The notes under the pieces were generated by a model that was given only the letters and a program-made list of their open reading frames with translations, was not told the DNA's origin and ran no database searches. A stretch of 64,000 nt of DNA from Endomychus coccineus (taxonomy: Eukaryota > Arthropoda > Insecta > Coleoptera > Endomychidae), in the NCBI GenBank assembly GCA_958510875.1, contig OY294070.1:14809631-14873630 (forward strand). The letters run 5' to 3'. Positions 42,023 to 52,654 of the stretch are shown here, piece after piece (position 1 is the first letter of the stretch; every line of letters starts with the position of its first letter). A program made the position numbers and the translations under genes.

Positions 42023-42385
42023 AGAATAGGTTCCAATAAAAAAGCTTGGATGACAACAAAGATAATAAGTTTTGGTTGAAAAACTTCGACAAAAAAATGA
42101 CAAACCAGGGTATACAAAAATTCCATTCTTAAATAACGCTACTTCCCTCCCAAAAATAGAATTGGAAAATATTCGAATTGTCTTTCTACCTCCCAACACT
42201 ACGTCTCATTGCCAACCTCTGGATCAAAGGCATATACAAAATGTTAAAATAAAATATAGAAAATTTTTGATAGGGAGGCTTTTGGCTTTTACGAACACCG
42301 AAGATGATTTTGAAACAGCAGAAAAAAGAATACACTTGACAAGTGCTATTATGGATAGTTGCAGCATAAAAGAGATTTTATTTCT
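42023..42385 (+). pseudogene. Pogo/Tigger transposase, C-terminal half of the DDE domain
   Basis: It opens with NKKAWMTTK and continues KNFDKKMTNQG, then LENIRIVFLPPNTTSHCQPL with DQRHIQNVKIKYRKFLI, matching the family motif VFLPPNTTSLLQPLDQG-I and the following helix. The NCPAH motif with the second Asp is degraded (LNNATSLPK). The text after AIMDSCSIKE leaves the family and enters a Penelope-type tail at about 42,384. Confidence 0.85.
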
Positions 42386-42640
42386 CAATAAACACGACCG
42401 GTTTCGACTTTTACATCATTAATTGAATATAGAAACATCAGCTAGATTTATTTATGCAAAATGTTCACAGATTCAGTTATGGGGAGGGATTAAGGTCCAA
42501 TTGGTTATTAAGTGTTACACAGTTTGTTAATCTCCAAACTTTCCAACAGATTCATTGACTTCCCTTTATTGCAAGTATGACCGTGTTTATTGAAAAATAA
42601 AATATCCTGTGGAAATTGGACAAAAAATTGTTTTATTCCA
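42384..42640. repeat. Penelope-type 3' tails, one inverted and one direct
   Basis: On the minus strand, 42,500-42,384 reads CCCATAACTGAATCTGTGAAC ... TTAATGATGTAAAAG, TCGAAACCGGTCGTGTTTAT, closely matching 54,490-54,590. A second piece on the plus strand, 42,570-42,640 (ACCGTGTTTATTGAAAAATA, then TGTGGAAATTGGACAAAAAA), matches 54,575-54,630. The two tails point towards each other. No protein is encoded. Confidence 0.7.
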
Positions 42641-42644
42641 TTTT

Positions 42645-44570
42645 ATTAAAATGGATTTCCATAAAATAAATAGTTCATCACTATCTCGGAATCTTAAATA
42701 TATTACTAACTCCATTACAAGACTCTTGCAGAAGTCTCGGTCTTGTAGGATATGATCTTGGTGTTGGTCTTGTTCTTGCATTTAGTCTTGGTCATGGTCC
42801 TGGTCTTATGCAATAACAAGACCAGTCTCGCTCATCACTAGTTTAAGTCAGCATGAGCAACTGATAGAGTACTGTCATCGGAAAATAGTTTGATGACCGC
42901 ACCCGACAAGCAGTCGGGGATGTGGTTTGATACATGAAACTATAGAGGTCCCATTATAGGACCTTGAGGCACCTCTAAATTCATGCAAGTCCTGGTATTA
43001 TTCGCCGTTATCCAATTTTTCCGATTTGAGTCCCTTTATTATAGCAATGAAATTCGGATTTTCCCCATACTTTGTACTTTATTCTTCAAGCAAATCCTAA
43101 CAATTCAATTTTGATCTATTCGATAGGACGCGTAGCGTAATCTTGCGAATTTCGTACGATATTTATGAGAATTGAAGAATAAATGATGATATATAGAGTG
43201 GTTGGGATGATTACTCAACATACGAAGAGTATAAATCTTAATCGAAAGCGTGGCGTGAAGTTAATGCAAGATTGTGACTGATGACGGCGACTGTTGGAAT
43301 TCTTATAACTCAGTTTCCTTTATTCGACCGGAAGAAGGACATCTGACAACTCGACCCGGTATCATCAACTATCGCCACCCAATAAAGCAGGCTTACCAAA
43401 TTGCGAACATCAAGAAACCTCGCATTTATTTATTTCCTTTCTTAATCTTACGATCCGTGGTGATATATCGCGTTCCTCCGCTACGCCTTAATTAAATGTA
43501 TTTACTTTACCAACTGTGACCGACATCAGTTCCACAGTATTAATTTATACGTGGATCGCCGACATACACCAGGCAAGTTGGACGCAAACATTTCTCGAAT
43601 CTATGGGACTTGATGCTACTTAGATTGGACGATCAATTGAATTCACGAATTGTGACGTGACAGTTTAATAGAAAAAGGCACCTGAAGCATTTCCTGAAAT
43701 ACGATTAACAAAAATAATATTTATTTCTTTCTTTTTTCTCCCATCTCTTCCCCCTAATTATATTTGTGCAAGATTACACCATATTTATAATTGATTTTAT
43801 ATGTGTAAGGTTATATGAGAAAAGAAAACAAGACAAAAAAAATGTCGCGATTATCTTCAAAACTTGTAAAACAGCGAACGATAAAGGTCACAGTGAAGAA
43901 TATAATGTTATTAGGGCGTATAGACTCTGATTTGCTATATTCGATACGGAATGGAACACGTGCTACGAACGTTTCTGATTGTAGAACAAGAGAATGTACG
44001 TTAATTTCAGTTCTACAAACGAGGCAACGTTGATAATAAGAACGGTAGAATGATGAGAATGAAACAAAAGGCGATCTGGTACAAACTAATACAACCCTAT
44101 CAGGAACGGGGTAATCAAAAGTGCCTTGGAATGATTTGCATAGGAATCACATCTGAGATAACGACAGCCCTTGCGACACTCGCTTGTTATCGGCTCGTTG
44201 ATTGGCCCCGTTTTAATCGGCCCTCCGTCTACGAAAATCTGCATTCGGTTCTAGTATGTACTTACCGAATATATATCCGACTTGAGTGAAAAAAATTGCA
44301 AAAACTTGAATTATAATAGATGTAATACGAAATTCATTCATCAAGAAAAAGTTGTTAATGATATTTCAATATTATTGTGACGATTTTAAGTGGCTTAATA
44401 AAATGGCTTATTAAAATATAAGTTTCAATTTTTACGGACGAGTACTTTAAATAGTATAACACCGGCATGTGTCGTAAAATATTTAATTTCATACTTTTCA
44501 CTAGAATAACAAATTTTATATTTTGAGGGGTATCTATCTGTATTATAAATAACACATAATCCAATAAAAA
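42645..44570. other. Unannotated stretch
   Basis: 42,720-42,835 is a decayed simple repeat of TCTTGGTC-like words. Beyond it no gene, inverted pair or known motif was found; the 60-79-codon frames at 43,274, 43,815 and 44,050 are unremarkable. Confidence 0.45.
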
Positions 44571-44798
44571 TACTGTTAAATTACTGAGGACCTTTCGGCT
44601 ACCATGTAACCATCATCGGGGTACTAAATTAGATAACAAACCTTTGTAAATACTATTTGGGGATAAAAAAAATCGATGGTGGAAGCCGTTACTTTATGGT
44701 AATGTATCATTTTGATTATATGAAAGAATAACTGCTTTGTTTTTATACCACTTTCATTAATAATAACGTGAAAACGTAAATATAGTTTCAACACCGAA
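44571..44798 (-). mobile_element. 3' end of a Penelope-like element with a hammerhead-like core
   Basis: On the minus strand, at about 44,622-44,585, the sequence reads CCCGATGA, TGGTTACATGGTAGCC, GAAAGG. This is the order of a hammerhead ribozyme: conserved C-x-GATGA, a hairpin (GGTTAC pairs with GTAGCC, one wobble) and GAAA. The U of CUGAUGA is C here, so it is not a perfect core. Penelope-like elements are reported to carry hammerheads. The coding part of such an element lies to the right (46,612-48,075) on the same strand, separated only by the hAT insertion, which supports the link. Confidence 0.4.
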
Positions 44799-44806
44799 GT
44801 GCCATT

Positions 44807-46419
44807 CAGTGGCGGCTCCACGAAGGAGGCTAAGGAGGCTCAGCCTCCTCACCAATTTATCTTAATGATCATTCTCCATTTTATTTCCTGTTTCTCTGAT
44901 AAGTCTTTAAATTTTACAATTAATTCCTCGTTCTCAGTAGTTATTTTCAATCTGGCAACAGTGGCCAGAGGCTAGATTCTCTATATATCTCAAACGCTAA
45001 ATACGTGTGGTCAACACAGTTGCCGTTTTTCCAACCAGTTCAATTCACAAATAGGGTAAGACAGCGAATACGGCAACGTCTATGGAGGCTAGCTTCTCGT
45101 ACGCTCCCGGCGGCAACGAGGTATAGGCCTCGTTGCCCGGCGGTCGTATGAAATACGATTACTTGCCGCGGCTGCAAACTTCGACACGTGCTCTGGCAGT
45201 TGTTGTTTTTGTTTCGTGAAGCGATGTAAGGTTAAGTTATAATTTATCTGTTCGGTCGTTTGGTGAGTTATTAACAAAGAGTTCTTTGGTTATTAAACGT
45301 TAAACTGAGTAGTGATTTAGTTGCTGATAAGATTAGTGATGACAGGTATGTTTCAAAATCGATGATTTGATACTGATAATTGTAAAAAATATTTAAGGTT
45401 AACGGGATCTGAGGTACACAATAAATTATATTGCTGGTATTGTTCGCTATTTACATCTGATACAACTTCATGTTGGGGGCACTTGGGTTATGATGATTTG
45501 AAAAATTCAGCTCGTGGTATAGACAGACATGAAAAATTGCAGGAACATATTACATCGAGTATTAAGTTTAAATTGACCGGTAAACAGAATATTGTTAAAG
45601 GAGGAAAACATATAATTTGGTAGGCAAGAAACTACATTATAAACACTTTTTTTATGAAATTTTAGATACTATTAAAGGTCAAATTGAGATTCGATTTTCC
45701 GATTTACCTACATGAATTGAAGTTTTTTGTATAACTTAGTTCTAAAATATAAATTTTTTGATAAAATAGCACTGCACAATGAATTATGCGTTATATACTC
45801 GGATAAAGATATTTTAGCCCAGTACGACAGTCACGCCGATATGATAAAATATATGATAGACAATGATTTGCAAAAGTTTTACCTCAGTTTTATAAACTAC
45901 TTTGTTTGACAGTCACCATTCCTGTCACGTCGGCTTCGGTGGAGAGATCATTTTCTACTCTCAAACGAATTAAAACTTACATGCCAAGTACAATGGGCCA
46001 AAATCGTTTATACAATGTTAGTTTAATATCTATTGAAAAAGATTTAGTGAAACACAAAATGATAAATTTTTTGATAATATTATTGATCATTTTTTGCAAA
46101 CTGAAGACGTAGAATTCCGTTCATATATAAAGAAAGTTAATAAAATTAATTTAAAAAAAAACAAAATATGAAAAATACCAAAAAAAAGAAAAAAATATTT
46201 AAAATCCAAAAAAATAAAAGACAAAAAACGAACAAAAAATGTTTTGCCAAGAGAAACTCTATACCTCCACGTTGGTTCTTGCTGGGCAACAATTAATTTT
46301 GTCGCTGAAGTAGCTGGTACGGTCGCTGTGCAAAGGTTAAAAGGCTGTGAATAGAGTATATTTTTACAAAAACGTTCTATGTCCAGCCTCCTCTCTCAAA
46401 AATTCACGAGCCGCCACTG
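44807..46419 (+). mobile_element. hAT transposon, internally deleted, copy 2
   Basis: Ends CAGTGGCGGCTC and GAGCCGCCACTG are flanked by the perfect 8-bp duplication GTGCCATT (44,799-44,806 and 46,420-46,427). Length 1,613 bp. It is collinear with copy 1 at 10,312-11,925, with the same internal deletion and small indels. It carries an extra hairpin at 45,112-45,137 (GGCAACGAGG, 6-base loop, CCTCGTTGCC) not present in copy 1. It sits in the 3' region of a Penelope-like element. Confidence 0.93.
45350..46112 (+). pseudogene. hAT transposase remnant, copy 2
   Basis: The zinc-finger part missing in copy 1 is kept here: FDTDNCKKYLRLTGSEVHNK, LYCWYCSLFTSDTTSCWGHL, GYDDLKNSARGIDRHEKLQE (about 45,362-45,570), a TTF-type finger typical of ZMYM1-like hAT enzymes. 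After a stop the C-terminal frames follow: ELCVIYSDKDILAQYDSHAD and TSASVERSFSTLKRIKTYM (45,906-46,112). The N-terminal methionine region seen in copy 1 is deleted, and FESFSKEFPNTLL is lost. The catalytic domain is absent in both copies. Confidence 0.88.
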
Positions 46420-46611
46420 GTGCCATTATCAAACAATTAGAAAGTTATGAAGAAATCAGAAACAGTTCAAGTATAAATAGAGTAGAGTAAAGTAGGGTTG
46501 AGATTAAGGGTTCAACGGAAATTCCAAAAACAGGTAGATCCTAGGAAAGTACAGTATTATATAGTAAACATAGCAACAATTTGTGAATTAGTGTGATTAT
46601 AATTTCATATT

Positions 46612-47455
46612 CTAAGAATTATTTAAAGAGCGGTTTGAAAGACACATGAAAAGATCACTTTGATATAGGTCTAACTGATCATTGAGGATATTTTTATTAG
46701 AGTTTTGGACACCTTTATAAATCTCTATTGATTTTAATGTATTCAATCTAAAACCTCTGGTTTGGTTATGTAAAATGCTTAGGCTATCTAAATTAGGGCA
46801 ATTATGACCAGTTTGTAAAAAATGATTAGCTAAGGTTGAGTCAGTTTTGTTGAGTCTAAACGAGCGAAAATGTTCTTCGTATCTTAACTTGAAATTACGA
46901 CAAGGTCTACCTATATAAAAGTCATCACAGTCTGGACAAATCATCTTATAAACTCCAGGTTTTCTATATTTATTGATTTTGTCTTTGGCGTTGTATATAA
47001 GATGGCAAAGTTTTGAGGTTTGAAACTGAGTTTAAAATTATGGCGTGATAAAATGTTAGCAATATGTTCGCTTTCTGTCCCAAAATATGTCAAAGAGATA
47101 AATTTAGTGGTTACATCTATGTGTTTTATACGCGGCTAAATTTTATAGAAAGTTAATTGTTGTTGTTTGCGATTTATTAGTTCAATTATTTGATCTACCG
47201 GAAAACCATTATTGATGGCTATTCGTTTGATCGTGTTCAACTCAATAGTGAGGTGTTCTATTGACAATGGTATCGAAAATGCTCTATGGATCATTGAGTG
47301 ATATGCTACTAATTTATGGCTACGAGGGCTAAACGATGAGTTCGGAATAGTGATGTCTGTACAAGTGGGTTTCCTGTAGATATTGAAGTTTATTTTATTA
47401 TGGACACGTATTAGTGTTAAATCCAAAAAGTTTATTGTTCCATCTTTTTCTGTTA
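46612..47455 (-). pseudogene. Penelope-like element A: RT thumb and GIY-YIG endonuclease, 5'-truncated
   Basis: Leftwards from 47,455: EKDGTINFLDLTLIRVHNKI, NFNIYRKPTCTDITIPNSSF, HSMIHRAFSIPLSIEHLTIE, which is the end of the Penelope RT. A frameshifted middle follows (SEHIANILSRHNFKLSFKPQ), then the endonuclease ICPDCDDFYIGRPCRNFKLR, YEEHFRSFRL, ANHFLQTGHNC, matching the Penelope GIY-YIG pattern with the CxxC pair, YIG, the catalytic Arg and the EH motif. It ends LDLYQSDLF and NNS at TAG 46,612. The class uses the two activities for target-primed insertion. The 5' part is missing from just upstream of FLDL. Confidence 0.88.
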
Positions 47456-48075
47456 TTTACGTTTATTTATTAACAAACTTTCAATTGGTCTGTGTTTTAA
47501 AATTACGTGAGAAATAGTGTGACCTGTATTCAAAATATGTTCGGCCATCGTTGATTTTTCACCATTATTTTCCTTTATATGAGCAAACTGTTCTTTATAC
47601 TGAGTTAGAATGTTCCTTTTAGGTTGAACCACATAGCATTTTGAACACGACTTAAAATCGATTTTGTAAATCCCGGATTTGTCGAAGTCGGAAACATTAT
47701 CAAAAGTGTTGCCTAAATTGTTTTTTAGTTTGTTGTTTCATCTATAAATTGGTTGTATTGTAAATGTAGAAAACAAATTATAGAATTTATTAATTACTGA
47801 AGAATGATGAGTGAAACTTTTGAATTTTATTGAACTATTTGAGGGAAGCGGCTTTAATTTGATTAAATTGTTGCGTTCCAATTTCCTGTTTTGCTTAAAA
47901 ATTAAATTATTGATAAAAGATTTGTGGTAACTATTGTCCAACGCTATTCGCTGACGATTGTCAACTTCGTTTTTATAATTTTGCTGGCTCAAAGGAACGT
48001 TCAATAATCTATGAACCAGATTATTAAATGGAGCTATTTTAAAATTGAATGGTGTAACTGAATCAGACTAATATG
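47456..48075 (-). pseudogene. Penelope-like element B: RT end and GIY-YIG endonuclease
   Basis: From the right: PFNNLVHRLLNVPLSQQNYK, the RT thumb, LIFKQNRKLERNNLIKLKPL, then after a frame change NNLGNTFDNV, SGIYKIDFKSCSKCYVVQPK, ILTQYKEQFAHIKENNGEKS, MAEHILNTGHTI. CSKCYV(V)Q replaces the usual C-x-x-CY-x-GQ. The frame ends NKRK at a stop (about 47,456), directly abutting element A, which is more distantly related in sequence. Two Penelope coding ends therefore lie head to tail with no 3' UTR between them. Confidence 0.85.
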
Positions 48076-48335
48076 ATCTATTCTGGTCCGGAATGACCAT
48101 CAATAATATGGTACTACTTCTTCCCAAATATGAATTTAACCCTCATAAATTTGCAAACATTCCAATGCTTGAGTGTAAGCATTGATTATCAATCAATGGT
48201 GTAAGTAACAGTTTTTTTTTTCAATTTTCAGGTATGGGCTTATCTTTAATTTCGAACAAGATCGGTAAGTTTTTAAATATCTATAATAACTTTTGCCTAA
48301 TTGGCCACAATTTCGTGTAAATGCATTAAGATATA

Positions 48336-48480
48336 TACAGGGTGTTACCGAATGTTGTGAGGAAAATTTAAGAGCAGATTGTACATCTAACAATATGAAA
48401 AAGTTCATATAAGCATCGGGGCGGAAATGCTTGATTTTCATGTTCAAGGTTCCCCGTCTTTAATAATTTATTATACATAT
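48336..48480. repeat. Single mariner-type end
   Basis: TACAGGGTGTTACCGAATG at 48,337-48,355 is a typical mariner or MITE terminus following TA. No matching opposite end was found nearby, so the element is truncated or its other end has decayed. Confidence 0.45.
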
Positions 48481-48943
48481 ATCGAAACCCGTTGAGACCT
48501 TGGGATGAGATTTTATACACGCAAATTAAAGGTCACATTTATATGTACAACATTGTTTTCTGAAGCACTTACATCAGTGACTTTCGTGCCGGCAAATCTT
48601 TATGCTTAGCAAAAAAAACTGTACGCCTCTGGTTTTTGCAAAAATTAAAGTCAGATTGATATTGCAAAAAAGCAAATTGTAGGTTTACTTTGAAAAAAAA
48701 AACGAAACAGTTGCTGTTGTGAATTCAAACATACAGGTATTTGAATCCAAAGATAGGTTTCTGAAATCGGCTCTTCAAACAGATTCCAAACGTCGAAACA
48801 TTCAGAGTTTGATCCATCAAAAAAAAATCGAAAACGTCATAGGCGTAACGGCTGTGAAGTCAGAATCGGAACGAATATCAGTTCAAAACAAAAATAGACC
48901 TCCTTGAGGGTGAATTTATCCCTTACATTCGGACCGCAGTGTA

Positions 48944-49046
48944 CGAGGACAAGGCGAAAAGTCCCTGAAGAATAAAACAGATGGCGCCAGAATCGAAAAT
49001 CCCATGTGCCATTTGTGTACTATCTTTAACTAGAACGCATTAACAT
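48944..49046 (+). mobile_element. Left end of a mariner (family A)
   Basis: CGAGGACAAGGCGAAAAGTC after TA (48,942-48,943), followed by ACAGATGGCGCCAGAATCG and ACTAGAACGCATTAA, matches the left non-coding end of the family copies at 13,106 and 20,441. It breaks off where a tandem duplication begins. Confidence 0.82.
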
Positions 49047-49049
49047 TTT

Positions 49050-49345
49050 CAGACTGTTGTCAGCATAAATTATTTCATTGCAAGGGTTTTGTCTTATACT
49101 CTTATAGATTGACTAAATCAGACTATTTCTGATCAAGACAAAGGTTTCACCAATTTATGATAAGTTATATTATGATACGATATATTTTTGATTGCTAAAA
49201 ACCTGTTTTCTATTGTTCAGTGTCAGCTTAAATTATTCGAATGCAAAAGTGCTGGCTTATACTCTTGTAGATGATCAAATCAGATTATTTCTGATCAAGG
49301 CAAAGATTTTATCAATTTATGATAAGTTATATTTTGTTGAACCTA
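49050..49345. repeat. Tandem duplication, ~165-bp unit, two diverged copies
   Basis: Copy 1 (about 49,050-49,175) and copy 2 (about 49,218-49,345) share GTCAGC(A/T)TAAATTATT, CTTATACTCTT(A/G)TAGAT, ATTTCTGATCAAG-CAAAG and TTTATGATAAGTTATATT. Not coding. Confidence 0.8.
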
Positions 49346-49349
49346 TATG

Positions 49350-51120
49350 TTTGTCAGAATTTTCTTTCCATCTTTTTTGTGAAGAAAGGTGATTCAGTTT
49401 GTTTTCTTGATTCTACAAAGGAGACATCCTCCAGTAATGAAGATGCACGATTCGATGACGTGAAGATGGTGTCTTCAAGTGGATGAGGTGGAAAGTAATG
49501 TTATTCTATTTAGGATAAATAATAAATATCATAAACTCAATTAAGATAATTAGAACATATTAAACGCCCATTTCTCAGAGGCGGCTCTATATCAGAAGCG
49601 ATTATTGTCTCAAGGTTTCAGAACCCTAAAACAACTCATATTTCAGGCAATTATTGGAAAGCCGACAAGAACGTCGTAAGGATACAACTTTGACCCCTTG
49701 CGGTTCAGGTCAGGTCTTACCCCGTATAGACCGATAGGGGTGTGAATGACCAATGTCCGCGCTCAACAGGTGCTTCGATGTAGTTTAGCGTGGTGTGCAC
49801 CCTTCTATCGACACCACCGCCCATCCTGTTCGACCACCCTTAACTCCTTTCAACACGGCTTTTATGCACCCCAACTTCACGAGAACGCATATACTTGATC
49901 CATTTCTTACGCGACAACCTGAATAAAAATAACCAGCTATTCATCTTAACCTCTTTCGCAAGTTAACTAGAATGAAAAACATTTTGTTTGTATTTTTCCA
50001 TGATAAACTTTTCCCAAATGCGATCCTCTTCGAGTAATTTGCTTAAAGGGTGGAGCTATTCGTCCGGTGAATGGACGAATAAGCTGAAAACTATTCGTCC
50101 TGTAATTTGTACGTAATGTAGTAGACTCAGCATTTCTAATGCATAATGGTGATTGCTTCTCATTCTTGGTGACATAGTATAGTGTATTCACAGTGTGAAC
50201 CCGTTCATTCGTTTTTTGAATAGAAGAAAACACCACGTGACCCAACTAAGATCAATCTGCATGTCTACAAGAGCAAGGAAAATCAATCAATTACGAAAAA
50301 ACTTCCAGGTAACCTACAAACCTAGTATTTTCAAAAATATATAAAAATTTAACAAAGTAACTCGCGATAACGTTGCTGCTTGGAGTTTCAAACCACGCCA
50401 TCGGAAGCAATAAAATATGCAGACGAGGTCTAACCGGCTGGGCTATCATCGCCGTTGCAGCATCAACATTGAATTCGGTGTATTTAATAATTTACAGTTA
50501 GGCTACCTGATAGAGAGATTAAACCCTCCGATCAAAACGTTGCACAAATATATAATACATATTTCATGTGCATAAGCATACCAAAGAGAAAGATAAAACA
50601 CAAAAGTAGTGATACAATGTTTGTGAAATGAGCTCAAAGATTAAGAAATACCAATCGTTTGAGAGAGTTAACAGAGAAGTGAAATATATCAATGGTAGAT
50701 TAGTGGAGTCAATCTGTAAAACGTATCAGATAACGTTTATTTTGATGAGAAAAACAAGATCCTTGGTTTTCTACCTTCAACAGTTGGTGGAACCCCTTCA
50801 TATGTACAAAAAAAACTTCTTTAACTCTTTTTAAGGGTTGTTTTTATTTTCAATTTTTACCCCTCAGAAAACGAATTGAGCTGGGTGGGTGTGAACATTT
50901 TATTGTCAATGCTTGGAGAAGCTTCAGTTGAAATTTCGTGAGGTTTCATTCATCCCCCCTCCTGTAATAGATAAATATATATGCCTTTTTTTTAATTAAA
51001 ATTTGAATATCTTGGATGAAATATTCAGGGAACGTAGATACCATTATTGCCAAAACACTGTTGAAACCCCAGCTCCAACTAATGAATAGTTTCGTATTTT
51101 TCTTGAAGGTTTGGAGGTTA
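49350..51120. other. Unannotated stretch
   Basis: No gene recognised. A minus-strand frame (50,245-49,967, 92 codons) has no known motif. ATTCGTCC words around 50,060-50,100 form a small imperfect inverted repeat. Confidence 0.45.
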
Positions 51121-51122
51121 TA

Positions 51123-51265
51123 GGTTGAAATGCGTAACTTTAGGACGAAAATAGATATCGACTTGCGGTTTGTGCCATTCGCTTCAGAATCATCGAATTA
51201 GTTCGAAAAGATATTTTTGTTATAGAAAAAACTGCAAACACGGGGAATAGTAGTAGTTTTTACAG
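51123..51265. repeat. Isolated diverged monomer of the 161-bp satellite
   Basis: It contains TGCGTAACTTTAGGACG, GATATCGACTTGCGGTTTG, GTGCCATTCGCTTCAGAATC and ATCGAATTAGTT in the same order as each unit of the array at 59,333-63,078. Only one unit is present, about 8 kb from the array. Confidence 0.9.
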
Positions 51266-52224
51266 TAAAATAAGCGAATGATGTGCAGCTAAGGACTTAG
51301 TTCACATTTGACAACCCCGTTCAAACAGTCCTTATATAAGTACTAAAACATAAATTACCTTTTTGTGTTACTGGTCGGCTTAAGGTACGGGTAACTAGAT
51401 GTAACATAGGCTACGGCTCGTGACGTCATAATCGAGAGTTCAGGCCTTGTGCTACAGAGTGTGTTGCATGTACTCGTAGGCGGTGTTAGATACTCTAGCA
51501 CTCGGTTAGTCTCGACAAAATGAACGTTTAGTAACATCGCAAACGTTCCGCTGATGAACTCGAAGGAGCGAAACAGCTGCCCGGAACTATTAGTTCCATA
51601 ATGTTGCTTATGTAGACTAGAAACCTCTCGACCATTTCCTATTGATCTAAAACTCGGCCGAAGCTTCTTATTATATCAGATAGTCAACTATATGACGATA
51701 TTATGTTTCAAGACCAGTACAATTAGAAATCGGCTGTTTTTTTTTATTTTCTGTATCATCCCCGAGATGATTCGCTTAACTTGGATGGAGGTTCGCGCGA
51801 ACGGTTCACGCTGTGAATTTCCAATCTCTGTTCTCGCCCTGAGAATACACAAATTTCTAATTTGTACTAAGCATCATAATTAATACAAATAATCAGATTA
51901 TGATTTCGTCTACCGCACCATCTTTGTAGGCGAAATAAGAACGCTTTTGTCGTTCCACCAGGCGATATAAATCGAGTTGGTTGGTTTCACCTGTGTGCAG
52001 GTCGACGTTTCTTTGTTTATCGTCGCCACTTTAATTAAAATCTTACCGAATTATTGCAGGTTCTCGGCGCGATTGTCATTTGTTAACAAGATTGCGATTA
52101 CGTATTGTTTGCGTTTGATGGAAGTTACACGCGAATATTCAATTGTTTCACATTTATGCAAACCGGAATTGCTGACTTCGGCACAATAATGTAGATTTAT
52201 CAATTACGACAGTTTAGGTGTGAT
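51266..52224. other. Unannotated stretch
   Basis: No coding or repeat structure recognised. Confidence 0.5.
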
Positions 52225-52645
52225 TTGTTTTCAAAGATTTCAGCGTTGCGTTACAAGTTTATTTGCGTCTCCCATTTCGTAGAATTGGGACGTAATGCTC
52301 AAGACAAATACAAAATATTCATAACATTGCTCGGAATCACCACCAACAGCATCCTCTCATGGGACGTTCATGTGAGGTCCATTGCGAAAACCGCTTCACA
52401 AAAACTTGGTTTTGAATTCCGTGCCAAGAGCTATGCTACATCCCAGCAGCTCCTCATAATCTACAAATCACAGATTCAACCTGTCCTGGAGTACTGTTCG
52501 GCCCCCAAACATACGCTGAAGCTCTTGGATTCTATCCAGAAAAGAACTATTCGTTTGATTGATGATGTCACACTTACGAGGTCATTAACCTCTTTAGAAC
52601 ATCGTAGAAATGTCGGAGACCTCTCCCTTTTCTATAGATATACAA
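52225..52645 (+). pseudogene. LINE RT C-terminal fragment
   Basis: One open frame reads LLGITTNSILSWDVHVRSIA, KTASQKLGFEFRAKSYATSQ, LLIIYKSQIQPVLEYCSAPK, LLDSIQKRTIRLIDDVTLTR, SLTSLEHRRNVGDLSLFYRY. These are the thumb and post-RT blocks of a Jockey/CR1-type LINE (LG-x-SW--H, YKS-I-P-LEYCS, LD-IQ-R--R-I). The usual WGGAP segment after EYCS is shortened. The fragment stops abruptly at about 52,645 where unrelated coding begins. Confidence 0.85.
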
Positions 52646-52654
52646 ATTGGATGT

